Shown: in pieces, positions 53,190 through 62,514 of the stretch
How the letters are laid out: each line of letters opens with the position of its first letter
Position numbering within the stretch: the stretch's first letter is position 1
NCBI GenBank assembly: GCA_031772625.1
Contig: CM062810.1
Coordinates: 452,600,014-452,664,013, forward strand
DNA: 64,000 nt
From: Pinus tabuliformis
Taxonomy: Eukaryota; Streptophyta; Pinopsida; Pinales; Pinaceae
Reading direction: 5' to 3'
Made by a program: the position numbers and the translations under genes
Notes under the pieces: generated by a model
Told to the model about the DNA's origin: nothing
The model's input: only the letters and a program-made list of their open reading frames with translations
Databases searched by the model: none

Positions 53190-53560
53190 CTCACCCTCCT
53201 CTCACATCTACCCAAGTAACCACTCAAACAGGGTAAACATATGACCATAATTTACAATGGTATGATGTGAAGGGTGAACTAATGCCACTTTGTCACACCC
53301 TCCTCCCACATCTACCCAAGTAACCACTCAAACAGGGTAAACATATGAGGATAATTTACAATGATAGGATTTGACTCCCTATAACAATAATTTACAGTGA
53401 TAGGATTTGACTCTCTAAGAAGATGATATACAAAAGTAACCACTCAAACAGGGTAAACATATGACCATAATTTACAATGATAGGATTTGACTCCCTATAA
53501 CAATAATTTACAATGATAAGATTTGACTTTCTATTACGATGATATACAATGATCCGATTT
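53190..53560 (+). repeat. Nested tandem repeats, ~110-bp and ~36-bp units
   Basis: AGTAACCACTCAAACAGGG, continuing into TAAACATATGA, occurs at 53215, 53319 and 53435 (104 and 116 bp apart). Between and after these lie four or more copies of ATAATTTACAATGATAGGAT, continuing TTGACTCCCTAT. The copies are well preserved, so the expansion is fairly recent compared with the surroundings. Confidence 0.85.
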
Positions 53561-54020
53561 GATTCCCTATGTGTTAGTCAAGGAAAACAAACCATACATA
53601 CATTCCACATCAACAATAAAACCTCCACTATCCATCCCAACCACTCATCTAACCTGCATGTGGATACCACAAAGTTTTTAGACCATTGAACAGCTAGGCT
53701 CTCTGTTGATAAGGAAAACATATGCAATAGACATTAAGCATGAAAAACAAGAAGCAGATTTAGCCACTCTGATATCAATAATTATTGTGGTTAAACCAGT
53801 AAGAACAAATACATAAACAATGCTTTAAAAATTGAAAATAATTCTCCGTAAAAATAGAAAAAAACCATAACTGAGATCTAGTTCCCTTGGCAGCGACAAC
53901 CTCTTGTAATTCTAGACCGTACATTTTTATGCCTTGCTACCCTATCTGACTTAATATGCAATTTATATATATATTTCTATTAAGCTCGCTGACGATAACC
54001 ATCTTTCCTCCAAGCACGTT

Positions 54021-54092
54021 TTAATTCTGGAATCGGCAGACTGAACAGGTATTGTTCTAATTCTGGAATCGGCAGACTGGACAGGTATTGCT
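54021..54092 (-). repeat. 36-bp tandem duplication across the RING gene stop codon
   Basis: 54057-54092 encodes the last 11 residues of the RING protein (SNTCPVCRFQN) and the TAG stop. 54021-54056 is a second copy, identical at 33 of 36 bases, in the same frame, reading NNTCSVCRFQN and then TAA. Because the unit is a multiple of three, the second copy would be the direct extension if the first stop were read through. Confidence 0.95.
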
Positions 54093-55211
54093 AAAACCTA
54101 GCCATCTTGAAATGCAAGGGGGATGGTACAGGTGGCCGCACTGAACTTGAGATGCCTCTTCATCCAATTTAAAATCGATTTGGCAAATTGGGCAGGATGA
54201 AGTGATTGTATTATTATTTATGTGGTGCTCAGAAATGCTCATGGTACGCAATACTAAGCGTCGCTCAGTTCGGGTGCGCTCAATCAGAGCCTGTACGTCA
54301 AGACTGGCTTCCTCTGACAATTCAGCCATGGCTTGTAACCTTCTACGTGTAGCCCAATTACGTTCTATTAATTCAGCATCAGCCAGGCGAAAACCTTCAT
54401 CCCACAATTCCATCTCATTCTCCCGACTGGTCTCCATGCCTAAGGACCTCCTGCGTCTTTCCCCCAAAGCTATCACTTCATAAATAACTGCATCATAAGC
54501 TTCAAGAGCAGCGAGTAGCTGCCTTCCTCTCCCAACAAGACGACGTAATACTTCTTCTGTAATTTGCCGTTCTGCTGATTGTTCTGCAATCAGATGAGGA
54601 AAATCAGTAGCTAGTATTCCGGCTATCTCGTCATCCACACTTCTACTATCAAAATCATCATCAATGTCACCAACTTCACTTTCTGTCTCGTAATCGTCAT
54701 CACTGTCTGCTTCATCATCGTCATCACTGTTTCTCTCAATAAATTGTAAATGTTGCTGATTCACGGAACCATCTTCCTCAATAGCTTCCTCTATAACACC
54801 TTCCTCTGTTTGATTATCATTAGCTATCTCAACAGCTTCCTCATCAACTTCACCATTATATATCTGGATAGCTTCGCCTAGAGCCAACAGATTCTCTGGA
54901 ACAAGAGACGATGCATTTCTTGGTCCAGAGGATCCCTGGTCCAAAGCTTCTTCTCGAGCTTGAATTTCTTGTATCTCATTATCATTGGCAATCTGAATAG
55001 CTTCCTCTTGGCTACCATCATTCTCATTCTCTGGAACAATCGGCAATGAACCCTCTGCTACAATATCTTTTCTCTCACTACGAATTTCTTCGCATTGATT
55101 TTCACTGCAAGCCGCACTTCTTCTTCGAGTCCCCCATTCTGAGCCTCTTTCCCCTTGGCCTTCGATTTCCACACTCCTCTGTTTTGATATTCTTTCCCCT
55201 TGATCATCCAT
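54057..55211 (-). CDS. RING-H2 zinc-finger protein, probable E3 ubiquitin ligase
   Basis: Complete intron-less frame of 384 residues on the - strand. I chose the ATG at 55211: it is the first after an in-frame TGA, with G at -3 and +4. The C-terminal RING-H2 domain has Cys340, Cys343, Cys358, His360, His363, Cys366, Cys377 and Cys380 in the order C-x2-C-x14-C-x-H-x2-H-x2-C-x10-C-x2-C, so all eight zinc ligands are present and Trp370 sits at the usual E2-contact position. Residues 162-196 are a strongly acidic Asp/Glu tract; 216-326 are rich in Arg, Glu and Leu and look helical. Residues 59-137 contain repeats of VPEN and EEAIQIANDN. There is no signal peptide or membrane segment, so a soluble nuclear or cytosolic protein is likely. 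RING-H2 proteins of this type pass ubiquitin from an E2 enzyme to a substrate; the substrate is unknown. The open frame and intact domain argue for a working gene; a retrocopy is possible because there is no intron. Confidence 0.85.
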   Translation of the reverse strand: MDDQGERISKQRSVEIEGQGERGSEWGTRRRSAACSENQCEEIRSERKDIVAEGSLPIVPENENDGSQEEAIQIANDNEIQEIQAREEALDQGSSGPRNASSLVPENLLALGEAIQIYNGEVDEEAVEIANDNQTEEGVIEEAIEEDGSVNQQHLQFIERNSDDDDEADSDDDYETESEVGDIDDDFDSRSVDDEIAGILATDFPHLIAEQSAERQITEEVLRRLVGRGRQLLAALEAYDAVIYEVIALGERRRRSLGMETSRENEMELWDEGFRLADAELIERNWATRRRLQAMAELSEEASLDVQALIERTRTERRLVLRTMSISEHHINNNTITSSCPICQIDFKLDEEASQVQCGHLYHPPCISRWLGFSNTCPVCRFQN

Positions 55212-55261
55212 TTCCACACTTCAAATCTTAAAATGTTACAAGACTGGGATCAAATTAAACG

Positions 55262-55405
55262 AGGCTGATGAAAGAAAAAACGCAAGATGCCGTAAGTTGA
55301 TACAGTAGCGTCTTTTTACCCTTCCGGCGATCACCTGAAATATTAGGCCGATGAAAAAGAAACGCTAGATGACCTACGTTGATACATTAGCGTGTTTTAC
55401 CCTAA
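55262..55405 (-). promoter_or_regulatory. Tandem repeat upstream of the RING gene
   Basis: Two imperfect copies about 83 bp apart begin AGGC(T/C)GATGAAA at 55262 and 55345. They share AAACGC(A/T)AGATG, GTTGATACA(G/T)TAGCGT and TTTTACCCT. They lie 50-190 bp before the start codon, the likely 5' leader or core promoter of the gene. I see no clear TATA box. A regulatory role is inference from position only. Confidence 0.6.
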
Positions 55406-55569
55406 TGCCTTCGTATGTTCATAAATCTTCACTATTATACCCGTATTACGACAATATTATGGTAATTCCATCGAGGACCGACCTCACAATTATTCTGGTC
55501 ATTTGCGTTCCTGCATTCATAACCGACTTCAACTCAATTTCATACGACCACAACCTAATTATAATTTAA

Positions 55570-57300
55570 TCCAACTAGATTATATTTAATTATTGTTAAT
55601 ATTAATTATTATTATTAATGATGAATCCCTATAATTTAGTGTAAACGAATTATAGTTTAATCTTAAATAATAATAATTGTTATTAATTAAAAAGGTTATA
55701 TATCAAGATTTTTAATTATGCACGTTTAACTACTTTTCAAATAGCTTTACCAATACACATACTAGAAATACCATATACTAAAAAGAAATTAATTCACAAA
55801 GTTGTTCATATTATATTTTTTAGTTAATCCATGCAATTAAAAAAAAGTGGCATAATTATTTAGAGTCAAATCTCAATCCTTTAATTTTGTATACTTAGGA
55901 ATATTTTAGAGTATTTGGTGGATGTTAAATTCCTACCCTCTATCTAATGATTATTGATAATTAAATGTAAACTTTGGAAATTCATTTCTGAAATAGTCAT
56001 ACCTATTAGATGTAGTTGACTCATCATATATCAGTGATGAGGAAAGATGAGATAATAACCTTTGTAGATACATGTTACCATTGTAGATACATGTTACTCA
56101 ATGCCCTACCAAGGGCCAAGAGAGTGATGGATCCCTTCATGCCCAAAACATTGTCGTAATTTTTTTATGAGTCCAACTAAACATGGATCTATTTTGGTTT
56201 TATGTTGTTTTTAAAAAAATTGAAAATGAGAATCACATAACTAATTTGAGATATATCTCGACCCTTTATATTTGATCGCAATTAAAATTATTCAATAAAA
56301 ATTAAATCCCTATGCCGCCAATTTTTGTAATGTGTTACTAAAATTATAAATACAATTTTATTTGAATGGAACTAGTGCAAAAGGACAAAGATCCATGATC
56401 TCAGGGAAGGGTAGAGTGTTTCTAGGATGGCATAACCATCCAACTCACAATATGATCTCTAAGGGAAGACCCAAGATCGACCATACTCACGCAACAAGAG
56501 CTACATTAATAGCCCTATGAAGGAAAGAGGATGCAAGTAAAACTTGAGGGGATTAGAATTAGAAGAGGAGGAACTCACCAATCAAAGCACAACATGCCAA
56601 GGAGAATACCATAGGACAAGAGAAAACTAGAGAAGGTGAATTAAGAACATGGAATATTTTAGAAGCTAATATTCGTAGGTGGTCTATTTTTCCATGATTT
56701 TTCTAAAAAAATAAAATTCGCCAAATTCCATTTTTTATGAAAATGATTCACCCAAATTTTACAATATAAAATTATTTTACTTTAAAAACTACCAAATTTA
56801 TATAGAGAGTATATATAAATCATTATAAATTTGAATAATTTTACAAAGACATCAATAAAATTATTAGAGTTTTCATATTAGGTACTAGTGATATTCGCCA
56901 ATGTTTTTGAATTTCAAAATAATTTTCCAGGTTTGAGCTTTGGAAAAAAAGATAAACTATCTAGAAATGGTGAGCTATAGGTGACATGCATTTCTTGCCT
57001 TATTGTGACAAGTGATAAACCACCTTTTAAATGACCCCATTCTCTCAAGATATCGGTACGAAGTTCACCACAGCTTCACTAGAAATTCCCTTGGATTGAG
57101 GAGGTGGCTTGGTTGTGATTGAGTGTAAGAAATATGATAGCATAGTTAATTTAAGGTTTTGGTTGAGAGTTAAAATCCTAATCTCCATTACCAAAATAAT
57201 TTATAGCATAAGGTAAGTCACTTACCTATGCAATTGTGAATGAAATTTACATTGATAGTATATTTAGTCATAGATATAAGGATACTTGTGAAGTGATTAT
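55570..57300. other. AT-rich intergenic stretch
   Basis: No gene, LTR end or clear repeat seen. The part at 56360-56680 is less AT-rich and purine-rich, and may be a decayed repeat that I cannot name. Confidence 0.4.
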
Positions 57301-57308
57301 GATCCTTA

Positions 57309-58579
57309 ATTGCGCAATCCTATCTCCCAGCCTATTGGGCTCTAGAATTGCGTAATTTTGCGAGTCAACACTCCCAGTAAAAATTGTGTAATTTTCCCTA
57401 GCGGGGCTTCTCATCCCAGAATTTGCAAAAAACTGGGCATCAGTCAATTGCTCTACCCAAAAATTATACAAACCTCTTGGGTAGTCAACCCAGCTCCCAG
57501 CTAGAAATGTGCATTTTTCTCAAGCAGTTGAGCGGTTTCATGCATAAGCAGTTTGGTTGACCAGTTCCACCCTGGACCAAGGAAACTTGAATTGCATTTA
57601 GGCATGACTTGCATTTTCCCAAAATAGAAAAAGGAAACATGCATAAGGGATCCCCTGATTCAAGGAGATATTTTTAGCAGTTGGAGGTTACATGCAAAGT
57701 TGTTTTAAAAACTTTCCTCCAACTGTCACTTTTTCCTAGATTTGTGGCATGTGCATCATGAGCTCAAGATTATTTATTTGATGCATCACAGATAATTATT
57801 TCACATTGATCTTGGAGCTCTAACATCCCACAGAACATCCAGGACTCTTTGACACATCTGGATCAGCTATTCATGGGTAAGTGGCCGCAACTTGTATTTT
57901 TCAGCGTTTCTATCGCTTTTTGTGTTTTTGCTTGTGCCAGTCTTGTTTTCCTAATTTATTTGAACTCTTGCTATCATTTACATGTATAAGAGGTTTTCCT
58001 AGCTCTCTTTCAATTTTGGTTGCTATCTCACTACTGTCGCATGCATGAAACTAGTTTCCACGAATGGTCGTTGCTTCAGCGAATCCCTTTACCCACATGC
58101 ATGTTGATATGTTTGTTGAATATTTCACACCTGTTTTCATGAATTTCCAATCACTTATACTATCACTTAGTCTTTCCATGCATTCACTATCATATTTTTG
58201 TTCAGTTTCTCGTCGGTGAGTTGCGCCAACCTTGGCCTGGACTTTGCCTTCACTAAAACAAAATTTCACAATCTGGGGAAGGAAGGCTCTGTCTTCCTCT
58301 CTTGAAATGTGGATTTCTACCTAGCACTATCCTCGAGGGTTTTTTTATGGATTTCTGAGGGACAGTGACTACTAGCCCAGAAAATTGCGTAATTAAGTCC
58401 CTAAGCCTAGAGTCACTCCGAGCTAGAATAGTGCATTGTGTAATCCAAACAGCCAACAACTAGTTTGGTTTTCACATTACAAAATTCCAATAGCCATTAT
58501 TGCCTCCCAAATAGCCCAGATTTCCTTTTGCACAGTTCTGGTAGAAATTCACCCACCCTCCCTGAAGAAATTGCGTAAT
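57309..58579. repeat. Recurring ATTGYG(T/C)AAT motif, six copies
   Basis: ATTGCGCAAT occurs at 57309, ATTGCGTAAT at 57347, 58384 and 58570, and ATTGTGTAAT at 57383 and 58435. The first is a perfect 10-bp palindrome. Words such as TAGAAT, CCCAG and GAGTCA recur nearby, so the copies may mark decayed longer repeats. The stretch lies upstream of the unrecognised coding remnant at 58703 and could be its leader. Confidence 0.55.
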
Positions 58580-58702
58580 CTTGCCCATTAATTTCCCAAG
58601 TATGTGTTTTGTCATTCCCCAAATTTTCTTCGGTTTTCGCTAACAGATTTCTTTCCATGCATGTTGCTTGTCTCTAGATTTTTGAGGTGTTCATCTATCT
58701 CA

Positions 58703-61700
58703 ATGGCTTCCAAGAGAACAGGATCACCGGACACTAATGGAAATGCAGCTAGAGAAGCAGTTGAGCGAGTGTCCTCTACCTTGCCAATCTATGAAGATAC
58801 ACAGTTGTATCTTGACAAGGACATCAAACTGAAGTGGCAAGAGATCAATGAAACATTTACAGGCACTTTTGGGGAAGAACTCGAAGACCGTCAGGTGTAT
58901 GTGAACATTCACAAGTCTGGCTTGTATCGGATTTCATGTAGATATTTTGCGTTCCCATGCGCGGACATGATACATTCGATCATCTCTCACATGGATCCCA
59001 AGACAATGACCTCGAGAAGTTTCAATGGGACGAAGCTTGCGACCTTATAGGCACAACATTATGATGAGATGTATTAGATTTCAGAGCCTGTGACTATCAT
59101 GAAGAATCCATTCAACTTACCCAACAACAATGCTAACTCTAGAGACATTCTGAAGATCTGGGTAAAGGAGCCAACTTGATTCAGGTTGACACCCAACCAG
59201 ATATACAAGACAAAGATACTGAGAAAGGCTTACCAGTACTTGGTTATATTTGCATGTTAACTATATGTCCAAGCCAACATAGAAACCTTCCCACAGAGTT
59301 GGGTGATCAAATTGGACCAAGTGGCTAGAGAAGGAAAACCATTTAACTGGTTCAACATATTGGCTCATTAGCTCAAGGAACTAGTAACGAAGGCTCAAAA
59401 GACATATAGAAGTATGCATGCAGAGATTTACATGTCTGCCTACATCTTATATGCATTATGTGCCCGACACAAGTTCCTAGGCTTGGAGTGGGCATGGTCA
59501 CCGATAGAGATTACTGTGAACACATATTTCAAGTTGTGGTCTGAATGCAGCTTGAGAGGAGTAATCACACGACTGTCTCATCATTTTGTCACCCCTGCGT
59601 ACAAGATGATATTTGTAAAGGATCTGCCCTACATGTGAAAGGAAGAAATGGAGGCATTGTTGGGAATTGCAGATTCATATGGCTCATTATTCGATACTTT
59701 TATCCAAATGTTCAGTGTGGAGAAGCCTCTGCATGTTCTGCAAAAGTTTTCCTTGGACATACTTGTCATGTAGGAAGTTGCATATCATATCTCAATAGGA
59801 TTGACAGCTAAATTGCATTGGAAGAAGAAGGGACCTCGACACTCTCTTCCATTGTGGATTGGGTTATACGAGATCCAGAATATCAAGAAAATGGATGTCG
59901 AAGGAGAATAGATGAGGAAATACCCACTCAACTTCTGAAGCTACAATCCATATGACCCACACTGCATTGTGAAAGATCATTGCACGAGAGTTCAGTTCAA
60001 CTAGATCCATGGGGCATTTCAATGGCCCGAGCACGGTGGCTTCACTCGGGGAGCAATACCATACCATGTGGGTTCATATTGGGGGATATTTACTAAGGAA
60101 AAAATCAAATAATATATTATGTGATATATAGGGCTTAGAGGGTTTCTATATTGGCAGGTATAAAAAATGGAGCTCAAGCTTAATGAAAAAATATAAAGGG
60201 GTATAAAAAATGTTAATGAAAAAAATGATACCTACAATATCTAGTGAAAGTAGGTGTTTTTAAATTAGGAAGGTGTATTGGGTTCATATTGGTAGGGGGC
60301 TAAATAAAGTGTTTTTTATAGGTATTTTCCAATATGTAGTCAAATTAAGGGTATTTTTTAATATTCCGTGAACGCATGTGATATGTACGAGGTTCATTGA
60401 GTGAATCCCCCGTGGGGCTGAGGAGGACCCATGGAGGTATTGATATAGTTTCTCTAGACAGAATGAACAAGCCAGCTTCACCGTGGAGTGGTTAGTGAAG
60501 TAACACCAAGCACCATCACGAAGAGCACCAGTAGCAACAGTAGAAGAAGTGATAGGGGTGAAACATGTGCAAATAGATGAAGGAGCACCCTACAATTAAT
60601 TGATTCATTAGAAAAACTGCATCAAGCGAATAGGGTGAACCATATTAGGGGCAAGACTTCGCTCATCAGATAGAACAAGCACTTCAATAGTTGAATGTAG
60701 ACATGGAGCGACAAGAGATGGAAGAAGACACCAACCTCATGCCTCACCACAAAGAGGTCAAATCACCCACTTCAATGCATCCAAATGATCAACAAGTCTT
60801 GAATGACCAAGGGGGCACTAAGATCCTTGGTGATTAGCTACAAGAAGAGATGCACAATATCTCATTTTATGAATCCCAACATAGAGTTGTGTATTTTCGT
60901 AGAGTGTCAACTGTGGAGGATCATACATTGCTTGCGCAAGTTGAAGAATGAGTGATCATGATTGATGTGCGTAAACATCCATATACCCTAGCCGTTGCAA
61001 CCAAAGTGTATGACAAATCCATTATCTCAAGTGTTCACTTCCTAATAGTTGAGAATGCATGAATGGAAAAGGAACAACAAACAACCAAGCAAGGAGGAGA
61101 CTTGGTGACAACATCCACTCCAACTGAACTAATGAAGGCAATACTAGATGAAGTATTGTCCATTGATACAATTATGCAAGCATTTTACTCCAATTTTGCT
61201 ACCATCGACAAGTCAGTTGTCCATCTTAACGCATGGTAGCAACAATGTGCTAGAGAGCACGTACCTTGATGAATTTCCATGTTGCTATTGATGAAATGAA
61301 AACATGGATGATGGAGTACAAGGGAGCCCCACTTCACTTGACTAAGGTGACGAGGGCCAATGTGGCTGAGCTGAAGGCACATTTCCAGAGTTAGATACAG
61401 AATTATGAAGAGCTCCCACAATTCATCACTAGCATACATGCTTCCCATGCATGAGTATTCAAGAGTATGGATGTTGTGGTGCACACACGTGAGATCCCAT
61501 CGCTTTGGACTCTTAGGCAAGCGAAGAGAAGGAAAAAAGTCTAACTAGAGCTTCACTCGTACTTTGACGAGTTGATGCGCATTGCCACTAGCCTAGATTT
61601 TCCCATCAGTGCAGACATCATCCACAAGTATGTTTTTGGTCTGGCCACATTGAAGATAATGATGCACATGCTTTTAGATGAGTTGGACAAAGGAGCTCGA

Positions 61701-61874
61701 GAAGTGTACCTGAACGCTATCGAGGCAAGAGTCAGGTTTCAGATGGTTGTCACCGCAGAACACACGAACACCATAAAGGACTACAAATCTTGGCATCAGT
61801 ATGTTATTGCTGATCAACATGAGGATGTTGAGGAGTTGGACTTCCATGGTTTTCTAAGTCAGAGTGATGTTTAG
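58703..61874 (+). pseudogene. Decayed coding region of unrecognised family
   Basis: Protein-like stretches run along the + strand for about 3 kb in changing frames. The first starts at ATG 58703 (MASKRTGSPDTNGNAAREAV) and includes KLKWQEINETFTGTFGEELE and VYVNIHKSGLYRISCRYFAF. Others include MHAEIYMSAYILYALCARHK at 59414 and AMEALLGIADSYG-like sequence near 59650. The last, at 61572-61874, has ATSLDFPISADIIHKYVF and IEARVRFQMVV, with the look of a gag-type helical region. I do not recognise the family. It ends about 150 bp before a purine tract and LTR-like start at 62026, so it is probably an ORF of a retroelement; a host pseudogene is the alternative. At least ten interruptions. Confidence 0.45.
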
Positions 61875-62025
61875 CTTGGCTTTCTCAAGACGTTTTGTTC
61901 ACATGGGTACATGTACATTGTAATGCTAAGTCATGTCAAGAGTAAGTCAAGTGTCAATAGTTCGATGTGACAGTCATAGAGTACGTGAAGAGTTATGAGG
62001 ATAGTTGAATGGTCACAAAGGGGAA

Positions 62026-62514
62026 TGTTAAGGGCCACCCAACCCTTGCTATAAATAGTCCCTGATAACTAATTGTATAGGATTTTTTTCAGCCAATCTT
62101 TTGATAAGAGTATCTTGGAGACAACTTGTATCGTATTTTAATGTGCCTTGGCTTCTCCACTCCACGGAGCTCATACATCTCTTTGGAGGAGCAAGCAGAT
62201 GTGGAAGTAACGTTCCACTGTTGGGGCTAGCGGGTATACATGGATGTATTGTATTACTGGAACTTACAATTCTTTATATAATAAGAGCCATGATGTTTGA
62301 GGCATATGTTATATTGTATTCGAGTTGTCTTGTTTACTCTAAATGGCATATATATTTTCTTTCTGATGCGTGGATGTATGGAATCTTCTATATGAGCATG
62401 TATGAATATTTCTTAGATGTTTTGATCAGTTTAACCATCACTTTGGATTGCGAGATGATTTTCTTTCTAGCTTGTGATGCATCTTCCCTCATGTGTCCCC
62501 TTCCCAACTGAGTA
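62026..62514 (+). repeat. LTR-like sequence after a polypurine tract
   Basis: CACAAAGGGGAA is followed at 62026 by TGTTAAGGGCCACCC. A TATA box (TATAAATA) lies at 62050-62057, very close to the start. This is the layout of a 3' LTR belonging to the remnant at 58.7-61.9 kb. No matching 5' copy was found upstream, and the end is a guess. Confidence 0.4.

Larger units (their letters stand above)
49363..53760. other. Repeat-rich non-coding region
   Basis: 4.4 kb without a recognisable coding segment. The phrase CCTCCTCCCACATCTACCCA, followed by AGTAACC, occurs at about 49373 and 53299, with a near copy at about 53195. This suggests the stretch between is bounded by related repeat ends, perhaps a decayed non-autonomous element. 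Internal repeats are listed separately. The segment 51100-53160 is A/C-rich with many ACATATAAC words and nothing else. Confidence 0.5.

Noticed and set aside
53740-53790. Primer-site-like CTCTGATATCAATAAT at the left of the RING gene
   Set aside because: It resembles a tRNA-Met primer site on the - strand, but no LTR edge or gag follows; treated as chance or as a remnant too small to call.
54202-54483. 93-residue + strand frame
   Set aside because: It is antisense to the RING gene, whose frame is far longer and has a complete domain.
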